In this document: in pieces, positions 25,033 to 33,023 of the stretch
Layout of the letters: every line of letters starts with the position of its first letter
Position numbering within the stretch: the stretch's first letter is position 1
Source: an uncultured Aquimarina sp.
Lineage (GTDB): Bacteria > Bacteroidota > Bacteroidia > Flavobacteriales > Flavobacteriaceae
Direction of reading: 5' to 3'
Assembly (NCBI GenBank): GCA_947500505.1
Contig: CANMSL010000002.1
Coordinates: forward strand, 372,001 to 436,000
DNA length: 64,000 nucleotides
The notes under the pieces: generated by a model
What the model saw: only the letters and a program-made list of their open reading frames with translations
Database searches by the model: none
What the model was told of the DNA's origin: nothing
Translations under genes and position numbers: made by a program

Positions 25033-25827
25033 TTACTTTTTGTTTTTGTAAGCTACTAACATATCGATCAATGTAATCGATGCGTCCTCCATGTCATTTA
25101 CTATACTATCTATCTTAGCAATAATATAGTTATAGAAAACCTGAAGTATAATTGCAACAATAAGTCCAAATACCGTAGTTAGAAGTGCCACTTTAATACC
25201 ACCTGCTACTAATGAAGGTTGCATATCTCCTGCTGCTTCAATTTTATCAAATGCATCGATCATCCCGATTACTGTACCCATAAATCCAAGCATTGGAGCA
25301 AGAGCGATAAATAAAGATACCCAAGATACATTTTTCTCTAATTGTCCCATTTGAACACCTCCGTAAGCAACTACTGCTTTTTCTGCAGCATCAATACTTT
25401 CATCGGCTCTATCAAGACCTTGATAATATATAGAAGCAACTGGACCTTTTGTATTTCTACAAACTTCTTTTGCTGCTTCAACTCCACCACTATTAAGAGC
25501 ATCTTCTACATTTTGTTGAAGTTTCTTACTATTGGTAGTAGATAAATTTAAAAAGATAATTCTTTCAATTGCTATCGCAAGACCAAGAATCAAACATAAA
25601 AGTACGATTCCCATAAAGCTAGGACCTCCTTCTATAAAACGTTTTTTAAGGTTTTGGTGAAAGGATTCCTCTGCTGCTGCAGGCTCATCTGCATCCTGAA
25701 TAGTTGTTGTTATTGGAGCAATTAATAATTGCACGTTTGCCGTTAACTGGGCCGGAGCAGTGGCTGCTTGTATATTTCCAAAAGCCATTACTGTTGCGAT
25801 TGCCAGAATAGAAAATAGTCTTTTCAT
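25033..25827 (-). CDS. ExbB/TolQ/MotA-family proton channel
   Basis: The 264-residue protein has an N-terminal signal-like segment (about 1-22), a helix at about 72-92 (FMGIVLLCLILGLAIAIERI), a cytoplasmic region, and two C-terminal helices (about 165-190 and 210-235) with the conserved LGFMGTVIGMIDAFDKI loop and VALLTTVFGLIVAIILQVFY. It is the first gene of the operon with the small membrane protein and ExbD pair. The channel energises outer-membrane processes; which one cannot be read from the sequence, as no TonB is adjacent. Confidence 0.93.
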   Translation of the reverse strand: MKRLFSILAIATVMAFGNIQAATAPAQLTANVQLLIAPITTTIQDADEPAAAEESFHQNLKKRFIEGGPSFMGIVLLCLILGLAIAIERIIFLNLSTTNSKKLQQNVEDALNSGGVEAAKEVCRNTKGPVASIYYQGLDRADESIDAAEKAVVAYGGVQMGQLEKNVSWVSLFIALAPMLGFMGTVIGMIDAFDKIEAAGDMQPSLVAGGIKVALLTTVFGLIVAIILQVFYNYIIAKIDSIVNDMEDASITLIDMLVAYKNKK

Positions 25828-25910
25828 TGCGCTGATTTCTTAATTTTAATTAGTTAAAGGGTTAAAGATAAAAAAATATTACAAAATCTATTAAAATTTT
25901 AATAATAATG

Positions 25911-25998
25911 CAGAGAGGAAGGGATTCGAACCCTCGATACGCTTTTGACGTATACACACTTTCCAGGCGTGCGCCTTCGACCACTCGGCCACCTCTCT
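25911..25998 (-). tRNA. tRNA-Ser (GGA anticodon)
   Basis: The minus-strand sequence folds as a class II tRNA. Acceptor stem AGAGAGG pairs with CCTCTCT; GGCCGAGTGG gives the D arm; the anticodon loop CTGGAAA carries GGA; a long variable arm follows (about 20 bases around TACGTCAAAAGCGTA); and GGTTCGAATCC forms the T arm. The discriminator is G and CCA is not encoded. The gene sits between ExbB and the asparaginase gene. Confidence 0.95.
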
Positions 25999-26067
25999 AT
26001 TAATATGTTTGCCAAAAAATGGTTGAGCAAATAACAAAAAAAATGTTAACTACTAAAATTTGAGGCG

Positions 26068-27102
26068 TTAATTTTCTGACATTTCACCTCGTAAAGAGGT
26101 TTCATAAATGGTTTTGAGGACTTTAAGTGGCAGTTTTTCTCCTAACAAATACATCAATTTGGCCACAGCTGCCTCTGTTGTTATATCTTTACCTGATATT
26201 ACACCTGCTTTTTTTAATGCAATACTAGTATCATATTTACCCATTTCTACACTTCCTCCTGCGCATTGTGTTACATTTATTATAGGTATTCCTTTTCTAA
26301 TTGCATCAGAAATGATATTTAAAAACCATTTTTTAGTCGTTGTATTACCAGATCCATAGGTCTCAATAATTATACCTTTTATAGCTTCTGAAGAAAAAAT
26401 ACTTTTCAGAATCTCTTCATTTATTCCCGGAAACATTTTAATAATAACAATATTATTATCAAAATGTGTATGATATACCATCTTTTTTCTACGATTTGCA
26501 GTATGTAAAAAGGAGGTGTTTACTTTTAAATGAACTCCCGATTCTACTAAAGTTGGATAATTGAGGGATTGAAATGCTTTAAAATGCTCGGCATTGATCT
26601 TAGTTGTTCTATTTGCTCTCAATAGTTTATATTCAAAATACAACCCTACTTCTGTAATTATGGGCTTACCTTTCTTTTGTAGCGCTGCAATCTGAACTGC
26701 AGTAATCAAATTTTCCTTTGCGTCGGTCCTTAGATCACCAATTGGCAATTGGGATCCAGTAAAAATTACTGGTTTCGCTAAATTCTCGAACATAAAACTA
26801 ACAGCAGAGGCCGTATATGACATGGTATCACTACCATGCAACACAACAAAGCCGTCATAGTTTTCGTAATTAGTATTGATAATATTTCCTAATTCTTTCC
26901 AGCGCTCTACATTCATATCCGAAGAATCTATAGGTTCTTGAAAACTTATGGTCTCTATATTACAATCTAATTGTTTCAGCTCTGGAATGTTTAGCAATAA
27001 TTCATCAAAATCAAAAGCCGTCAAAGCTCCCGTCTCAAAATTTTTGACCATACCGATGGTACCACCTGTATAAATCAACAATATATTAGGAGAAGTTTTC
27101 AT
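26068..27102 (-). CDS. ansA: Type I L-asparaginase
   Basis: The enzyme hydrolyses asparagine to aspartate and ammonia. From the ATG at 27102 the product is 344 residues with the first catalytic Thr in LLIYTGGTIGM, the second in VLHGSDTMSYTASAVSFM, a TGSQLP loop, and a C-terminal domain (about 210-340) as in cytoplasmic type I enzymes. An in-frame ATG at 27138 would add 12 residues ahead of the first strand and is less likely. No signal peptide is present. It follows the TatD gene on the same strand. Confidence 0.9.
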   Translation of the reverse strand: MKTSPNILLIYTGGTIGMVKNFETGALTAFDFDELLLNIPELKQLDCNIETISFQEPIDSSDMNVERWKELGNIINTNYENYDGFVVLHGSDTMSYTASAVSFMFENLAKPVIFTGSQLPIGDLRTDAKENLITAVQIAALQKKGKPIITEVGLYFEYKLLRANRTTKINAEHFKAFQSLNYPTLVESGVHLKVNTSFLHTANRRKKMVYHTHFDNNIVIIKMFPGINEEILKSIFSSEAIKGIIIETYGSGNTTTKKWFLNIISDAIRKGIPIINVTQCAGGSVEMGKYDTSIALKKAGVISGKDITTEAAVAKLMYLLGEKLPLKVLKTIYETSLRGEMSEN

Positions 27103-27160
27103 CGCCACTACAAGTTTATTGGTCTCACAAATGAACAAAAATTAAATCACAATGGAACAT

Positions 27161-27949
27161 CTATATTCCGAATATATCTTTAGAGTTTTGGGTAGTGACT
27201 CGAGCGATTTCTTCTATTGGTTTCTTATAAATCTCTGATAACTTTTCTATTACCTGAATTATATACGAACTTTCATTGCGTTTACCACGATATGGAACGG
27301 GTGCTAAATACGGGGCATCTGTTTCGAGTACTATATGATCTAACAAAAACTCATTCAAGAACTTATCTATTTTACCATTCTTAAAAGTAACTACCCCGCC
27401 TATACCGAGTTTCATATTATATCCAATAGCTCGTTTGGCATCATCGATAGTCCCTGTAAAACAATGAAATATGCCGAACAAACCTTCTCCTTTTTCAGAC
27501 TCTAAAACCTCAAAAACCTCTTCAAAAGCATCACGACAATGAATAACTATAGGTAATTTATACTTTTTAGCCAATTGAATTTGATGTTTAAATGCTTCCT
27601 GCTGCTGCTTAAGAAAAGTTTTATCCCAATATAGATCTACTCCTATCTCTCCTATCCCGTAAAATTTTTTGACACTTTTTTCATCGAAACGACCTTCTAA
27701 CTCTTTCTCTACATGTCTTAATTCTTCTTTATAATTCTCTTTTATGTGAGTAGGATGTAATCCCATCATTAGAAACACATTGTCTGGATATCTGCTTTCA
27801 ATATCATACATTGATTTTGTATAACTAGAATCAATAGCAGGAACAAAAAAACGTTCCACTCCTGCAGAAATGGCTCTCTGCATCATTTCATCCTGATCTT
27901 CTTCAAAGGACTCGCTGTAAATATGCGTATGGGTATCTGTAAGTATCAT
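27161..27949 (-). CDS. TatD-family metal-dependent DNase
   Basis: The 262-residue protein begins MILTDTHTHIYSESF, with the first HxH metal site. It continues with the conserved Glu in GIGEIGVDLYWD, PIVIHCRDAFEE, GIFHCFTG and the final LETDAPYLAPVPYRGKRNE. These match the TatD/YcfH amidohydrolase-fold family, which acts as a DNase and in quality control. An upstream in-frame ATG at 27982 is rejected because a -7-like TACTTTTG ends only 4 bases before the chosen start. Confidence 0.93.
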   Translation of the reverse strand: MILTDTHTHIYSESFEEDQDEMMQRAISAGVERFFVPAIDSSYTKSMYDIESRYPDNVFLMMGLHPTHIKENYKEELRHVEKELEGRFDEKSVKKFYGIGEIGVDLYWDKTFLKQQQEAFKHQIQLAKKYKLPIVIHCRDAFEEVFEVLESEKGEGLFGIFHCFTGTIDDAKRAIGYNMKLGIGGVVTFKNGKIDKFLNEFLLDHIVLETDAPYLAPVPYRGKRNESSYIIQVIEKLSEIYKKPIEEIARVTTQNSKDIFGI

Positions 27950-27952
27950 GCC

Positions 27953-27960
27953 GCAAAAGT
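27953..27960 (-). promoter_or_regulatory. Candidate -7 element abutting the TatD start (TACTTTTG)
   Basis: On the minus strand TACTTTTG, a match to TAnnTTTG, is followed by CGGC and then the TatD ATG. Transcription would start at or within a base or two of the start codon, implying a leaderless mRNA. No clear -33 TTG is visible. Confidence 0.4.
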
Positions 27961-27982
27961 AATTAAATTTTGCGCATAGCAT

Positions 27983-28389
27983 TTGAACTTATAGAGATAA
28001 ACATTGATGAAGTAGAAAACAAAAAAAGCTTAGTTCATACTATTAATTCTTTCTACGGGAATAACTGTCGATTATTTAGAATTACTGATTTCTCGGTTAT
28101 ACCTCAAAAGGAAGTCTCTACTTTTTTAGAATCTTTATCATTGGCAAAAACGATTTTATTAAAAAGTATTTTAAATCATGAAGGTCAAATCCTCTGATCA
28201 ATTTATGATAACGGTCTCGCTTGGCTTTTCTATTTGCTAAAACTCCTTTATAAGGAAAGTGCAGATGTCTGATTTGCTCTTTTTCTATTAAAAGCCCTAA
28301 ATTAACCAACGAAAAGTTACTTAACACAACATTTTTAATAAAACAGACATCATTAATTGGCAGTCAGCATATCAGTGATTTATGGAGCT
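27983..28389. other. Intergenic region with two overlapping weak ORFs
   Basis: Two short frames exist here: one on the plus strand to 28197 (containing VHTINSFYGNNCRLFRITDF, TTG start) and one on the minus strand at 28118-28327 (MLSNFSLVNLGLLIEKEQIR...). Both look moderately protein-like but neither shows a known motif, and they overlap, so at most one is real. The minus-strand frame fits the direction of its neighbours; the plus-strand one may be a remnant. Confidence 0.35.
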
Positions 28390-29127
28390 CTAAAGTTTCT
28401 TAAGTAATTTCTGTGCTTGTTTATAATTTTCTGCTTCTTGAGGTATAGCTCTTAATAATTCAGTACAACGATCCATATTTTTCTGCTTCAACTGATTTAA
28501 GGCCTCAAACCAAGTGGCTTTATACATAAAAATAGATGATCCTTGTATAAGTTGTTCAAAAACCTCTGAAGCTTTTTCGTGTTTATTTTGCTCCATTAAT
28601 GCAATTCCCAGATAAAAAAGGTATTCTGAGTTTGCATCATCATTTTTCAATAGTTCAGAAAGATATTTTTCAGCATCCCCATAATTTTCAGAATTAAAAG
28701 ATACTTCTGCTTGCTTCAGAAGGGGACTCTCCCCTCCCCTTTCGGTAATCGAAAGTTCTGGAATAGTGACATAATCATTGTAAACAGGTCCGCTTTTAGT
28801 AAATGTGTATACTCCTAAAACAATTGCAACACTAGCCGCAACAGCATACGCCCAAGATGGTATTTTAATGATTCTAGTCTCTTTCTCAGGTGATTTTTCC
28901 TCAAAAAACGAATCTCCAATTTCTTTCAGTGAGTGTTCTAAATCAGACTGTTCTTTTTCTAAATTAAGATTAGAATCCAAATAAGAACTCCATTCTCTAT
29001 ACATCCGGAATTCTTCAGCAATTACTTCATTCTCCTTGATCATTTGGGATAACGTTTCTTCTTCCTTATTTGAAAGCTCGTCGCTAATTTTTCCCTCAAA
29101 AAGCTCGTATTTTTCTTCTGGGGTCAT
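28390..29127 (-). CDS. TPR membrane protein, probable anti-sigma factor
   Basis: The 245-residue protein has a soluble N-terminal region with a zinc-finger-like anti-sigma helical look but no Cys/His cluster (MTPEEKYELFEGKISDELSN onward), one transmembrane helix (about 94-111, WAYAVAASVAIVLGVYTF) and a periplasmic TPR-type region (about 135-245, with AEKYLSELLKNDDANSEYLF and EKASEVFEQLI). Its gene overlaps the ECF sigma gene by 4 bases (ATGA), the usual arrangement for sigma and anti-sigma pairs in Bacteroidota. The periplasmic TPR could sense a partner such as the lipoprotein or CHAT protein encoded divergently. Confidence 0.75.
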   Translation of the reverse strand: MTPEEKYELFEGKISDELSNKEEETLSQMIKENEVIAEEFRMYREWSSYLDSNLNLEKEQSDLEHSLKEIGDSFFEEKSPEKETRIIKIPSWAYAVAASVAIVLGVYTFTKSGPVYNDYVTIPELSITERGGESPLLKQAEVSFNSENYGDAEKYLSELLKNDDANSEYLFYLGIALMEQNKHEKASEVFEQLIQGSSIFMYKATWFEALNQLKQKNMDRCTELLRAIPQEAENYKQAQKLLKKL

Positions 29128-29717
29128 AACAAATTCTTTATTTGGTTATACTTTGGAGAGTCCTGAACCATTTTTGTTAACCGGCCAATACACAATGATT
29201 TTTTCTTACGAACATATCCGTAAGACTGCCCAAGCTTTAATGCAACTTCTTCCATAGATTTTATAGTAAAAGTAGCTTTTAATAATTCTTTGCACGCTTT
29301 GCCTAACTGATCAAAAACTTGTGCAAAAAGTTTATTTCTAGCTTCAAAAGCCAACGTTTCGTCTGCATATCCAGCACTCTCATCATGAATAGATACTACT
29401 TCTTCATTAATTGTTACCTCTTTTGAAGTATTCTTTTTTAATTCGTTAAGCCATTTTCTCTTACACAACAAAAAAAAGTAAGCATCAAATGGGCAGGTAA
29501 GAATCAGTTCCTTTTCTTTTGCCTGTTTATATATAGTAATTAAAGTTTCCTGAATGATATCCTGAGCCCTGGTTTCGTTTCCACTATTCTTCTTGATATA
29601 CCCAACAATTTTTGGAGCAAATTTTTCATAAATCTCTTTTAGGATCAAGGAGTCATTCGTTAAGAGAGCTTCAATATACCTATGATCAGCATGTGCTTTG
29701 TTATTTCCCATATACAA
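29124..29717 (-). CDS. ECF-type RNA polymerase sigma factor
   Basis: The 197-residue protein has sigma region 2 (IYEKFAPKIVGYIKKNSGNE, then ARAQDIIQETLITIYKQA-like) and region 4 (SMEEVALKLGQSYGYVRKKK). It lacks region 1 and 3, as ECF factors do. A second ATG lies two codons after the first. It is co-translated with the TPR protein gene and divergent, across 116 bases, from the lipoprotein-PKD-CHAT gene row, which it may control. Confidence 0.88.
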   Translation of the reverse strand: MYMGNNKAHADHRYIEALLTNDSLILKEIYEKFAPKIVGYIKKNSGNETRAQDIIQETLITIYKQAKEKELILTCPFDAYFFLLCKRKWLNELKKNTSKEVTINEEVVSIHDESAGYADETLAFEARNKLFAQVFDQLGKACKELLKATFTIKSMEEVALKLGQSYGYVRKKKSLCIGRLTKMVQDSPKYNQIKNLL

Positions 29718-29833
29718 TTGGTCTGAGCAACTAAATTAAAAAAGTTTTTAAGAAAAGGGTAACAAAAAATTAGTGTAGTTGATATGAAGATGTAAATAAC
29801 AAAATTTAGAAAGTCCAAAACGGACACTTAAAA

Positions 29834-30880
29834 TTGAAAAACATGAAAACAAATAGTACAACAATTACATTACTGAATAGTAGTAAGAATGTAAAAAAAA
29901 CAATGTTTAACTTTTTACTTGTAGGACTCACTGTTCTTTTATTAGGAAGCTGTAGCAAAAATGACGACAATGATATTATTATTGAACAAATTTTTGATGG
30001 CCTAGAACTTGAGAATGAGATTATGGAAAATCGAGAAGAAGCGCTCCAAACCTTTACATTAAATGATGGAACCGGAGAAGTATACGGTGAAGAGGGAACA
30101 ATATTATATTTCCCCCCAAACACTATTATTGATCAAAATGGAGATCCTGTTACAGGTAATGTTACCGTAGAGCTTATCGAAATTTACGATAAAGCTAAGA
30201 TGCTACTTAGCAGGATGCCTACCAACGGAAAAAGACCTAACGGTGATGTAGAAACATTGATTTCTGGAGGAGAATTTTTTATAAATGCTACTCAAAACGG
30301 AGAACAATTACAACTGGCCAACGGTTTTCAGCTTTTTGCTCCTGCAGATGAATTTGATGAAGACATGAGAATCTTCAACGGTCAAAATGATGATTGTGAT
30401 GGAGATGAAATGCAATGCGATATCGTATGGGAAGAAGATGAACAAGGTGGTTTAGAACCTATGGAAAGAGAAGGTCCTAACGGACAAGGAGTTTCCGGAT
30501 ACGGAGGTTTTCTGAGCAACTTTGGATGGACAAACATTGATCGTTGGTACAATGACACAAGACCTAAGACGGTTTTATACGTAGATGCTCCAGAAGGTTT
30601 TGATAATACAAATAGTAATGTATATGTTTCTTATGACGGAGAACCTACTGCACTTGCTTTATTAGACATCTACAATCCTGACACTGGTTTATTCTCTGAA
30701 CATTATGGATTAATCCCAATTGGACTAGAAGTACATATCATCTTTGTATCAGTACAAGATGATCAATACATCTATGCAATCCAAGGAGCAACCATAGGAG
30801 AAAACCATACAGAAGTAATTGGAGCTACAAGTACCGGAACAGAATCAGAATTAGTTGCATTGATAAACGATCTCCCGTAA
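29834..30880 (+). CDS. Surface lipoprotein of the sigma/CHAT locus
   Basis: The 348-residue product has a hydrophobic stretch ending LLLGSC (Cys 40), a lipoprotein signal; a start at Met 24 (29903) would give a more ordinary signal length. The exported part holds a beta-rich domain, GTILYFPPNTIIDQNGDPVT then GNVTVELIEIYDKAKMLLSR, seen in many Bacteroidota lipoproteins, followed by an acidic region with DCDGDEMQCD and a C-terminal beta domain. The first gene divergent from the ECF sigma factor. Function unknown. Confidence 0.75.
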   Translation: MKNMKTNSTTITLLNSSKNVKKTMFNFLLVGLTVLLLGSCSKNDDNDIIIEQIFDGLELENEIMENREEALQTFTLNDGTGEVYGEEGTILYFPPNTIIDQNGDPVTGNVTVELIEIYDKAKMLLSRMPTNGKRPNGDVETLISGGEFFINATQNGEQLQLANGFQLFAPADEFDEDMRIFNGQNDDCDGDEMQCDIVWEEDEQGGLEPMEREGPNGQGVSGYGGFLSNFGWTNIDRWYNDTRPKTVLYVDAPEGFDNTNSNVYVSYDGEPTALALLDIYNPDTGLFSEHYGLIPIGLEVHIIFVSVQDDQYIYAIQGATIGENHTEVIGATSTGTESELVALINDLP

Positions 30881-31040
30881 ATAAACCTCACACTGGAATA
30901 TGCATATTAGGTAATGGGGGTTACAGCAAATTTCAGCAAAAATTCCGGAAGGGTTAACCTTTCGGAATTTTAATTCACTAATGATAGAACTGTAACCAGT
31001 TTAACTTTTTGTTTATCTTTAGTAACACTAACAACAAATC

Positions 31041-33023
31041 ATGAATCGATTTTCGGCTTTATTGATAATCATTTTGATTCCTTTTTTCTGTATTGGACAG
31101 ATAGCAACCAATGATACTATTCCCAGAACAGCACCAATATCTTATGAAATTCAAGGAAATCAAGTAATCTTCGGTGCAGAAATGCCTCCGCTTAATCAAA
31201 TCGCCGGCGCACCTAAAGCCTTCTATACTTATTATTGGGAATTTGGAGATGGACATTATAGTTTTAAAGAAAAACCTGTTCATACTTATAAGAAGAAAGG
31301 AACGTATAAAACTAAACTCTGGGCAACAAATAATTATGATAACGGAAAGCCTCCGGCAAGTCGACCGAAATCTGTAACCATAAGTGATGCCTCTGATGAA
31401 GCAAATACAGAAAACAATTCTCCGTTTATCGATGATGAAGATTTAATACTTAAAAGAAATCGAGAGCCAATACCGAATCAGGAAATGGTGTTTATTACTA
31501 ATTATAAAAACAACAACAATTATGTTTCCAGCGGAAAATTATATTTATTCTATAATGACCGACAGTTTAAAAATGATAATTTTATCATTGAAGATACTCG
31601 TTTGCACTATGATGAACGTATAATTCCACTGGAAGATATCACCGCAGAATTACCAGAAAATGACGATCACACCTTATTAGCTTCTAACAGTAATTCTATC
31701 TTGTACAACAAAACACTTTTTGTACAAGATACCACCAAACGAAAAAATTTCCCGCTAACACTGGAAGAGTCAAAATTACGCTACAGAAACTATCAGATCA
31801 TAGAATTTGATGAAATGCAACCTGGAGAAGAACGTACTATATTTAGAACGTTAAGAACAACTCCTGAAATGATTAAAGACACCAGTGCTATAGTGACATT
31901 AAGAAGTGTCTACGTACCTGATAGTAATTTTGATAACCATACGGTAAAAGATACCGAAATGGAAATAGTGACTTCTCACGATCCCAATAAAATGTCTTCT
32001 AACGGCTGGTTAATGAATTATCGACTAGTAAGATTCAAACGTTTAAAGTTTAAAGTACGTTTTCAGAATAACGGAGAAGGACCTGCTAATACAATTAAAC
32101 TAGAAGTAGATACACCCGAAATGTTTGATAAATCTACACTGAGAATTGACGGAATGTATCCGGATTGTCCCATTTGTCCAAAAGAACGTGAAGTAAACTA
32201 CAGTTGTCTGGATACAATTTTGAAAAAAGATAAAATCATATTTCAATTCAATAGGATATACCTTCCTGGGAGTGAACAAAAAAATGTAGAAGAGATTGAT
32301 TCTACAAAAGGATTTGTAAAATATTCCATGAAATTTAGTAAAAATTTTCACAAGAAAGAGACGAGAAGCAGAACTGCTATCTATTTTGATAAAAACGAAC
32401 CTATTATTACTAATTATGCCACTACTCGATTCTTACCGGGTATTTCTATTGGTGCAAAGGTAGGTTACATAACAGTTCCTGAATTAGATAATCAAAGAGA
32501 ATATTTTGTCGGCGCCACATTATCACCATTTAAATCATACAGAGGATATTATCAGGCAGAACTATTCTTTTCATCTGCTTCATTTGATGAAATAAGAAAT
32601 TTTGAGACTAGATCTACACAAGCTAATGGAATAGAAAATCTTATAGAATTCTCCGAAGCAAATAGACATAATAACATCTCAGTATATGCGATACCAGCTT
32701 CTTACCGATACAATTTTACTAATTTTTTGGCTATAGGAGCTGGAATTCAATTAAAACTAGATCTCACAAGCACAATTGATCAAGAAACAACAGGTACAGG
32801 TTTTATTATTGAAGAGCAAGGACAAATAATCACTCCTGATCGAGATTTAGACTCTTTTATTACACAAGAAATAGATGATAGTTTTACAAATTTTCAAACC
32901 GGAGTTTTTGTAGGAATGAATCTGGGAGCCGTTAGGATCGGACCTAGTGTCGGAATTAGATACGTTCATAATTTTGATGCTCCTAATTCTCAAATTCAGT
33001 TCTATGGGATTTGGAAGTTTTAA
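31041..33023 (+). CDS. Secreted protein with PKD domain and beta-rich C-terminus
   Basis: The 660-residue product starts with a signal peptide (about 1-19, ending CIGQ). A PKD domain (about 32-115) carries the motif YYWEFGDGHYS and ends HTYKKKGTYKTKLWATN. A central region (about 125-450) is unrecognised and holds DUF11-like beta stretches (SHDPNKMSSNGW, RLKFKVRFQNNGEGPANTIK). The last 200 residues show alternating strands (ISIGAKVGYITV, IGAGIQLKLDL, GVFVGMNLGAVRIGPSVGIR) as in outer-membrane barrels. It overlaps the CHAT gene start by 20 bases, so both are probably translated together. Confidence 0.75.
   Translation: MNRFSALLIIILIPFFCIGQIATNDTIPRTAPISYEIQGNQVIFGAEMPPLNQIAGAPKAFYTYYWEFGDGHYSFKEKPVHTYKKKGTYKTKLWATNNYDNGKPPASRPKSVTISDASDEANTENNSPFIDDEDLILKRNREPIPNQEMVFITNYKNNNNYVSSGKLYLFYNDRQFKNDNFIIEDTRLHYDERIIPLEDITAELPENDDHTLLASNSNSILYNKTLFVQDTTKRKNFPLTLEESKLRYRNYQIIEFDEMQPGEERTIFRTLRTTPEMIKDTSAIVTLRSVYVPDSNFDNHTVKDTEMEIVTSHDPNKMSSNGWLMNYRLVRFKRLKFKVRFQNNGEGPANTIKLEVDTPEMFDKSTLRIDGMYPDCPICPKEREVNYSCLDTILKKDKIIFQFNRIYLPGSEQKNVEEIDSTKGFVKYSMKFSKNFHKKETRSRTAIYFDKNEPIITNYATTRFLPGISIGAKVGYITVPELDNQREYFVGATLSPFKSYRGYYQAELFFSSASFDEIRNFETRSTQANGIENLIEFSEANRHNNISVYAIPASYRYNFTNFLAIGAGIQLKLDLTSTIDQETTGTGFIIEEQGQIITPDRDLDSFITQEIDDSFTNFQTGVFVGMNLGAVRIGPSVGIRYVHNFDAPNSQIQFYGIWKF

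Noticed and set aside
32947..33003. Longer start for the CHAT protein
   Set aside because: The extension overlaps the end of the PKD protein gene and precedes a good signal peptide beginning at 33004.
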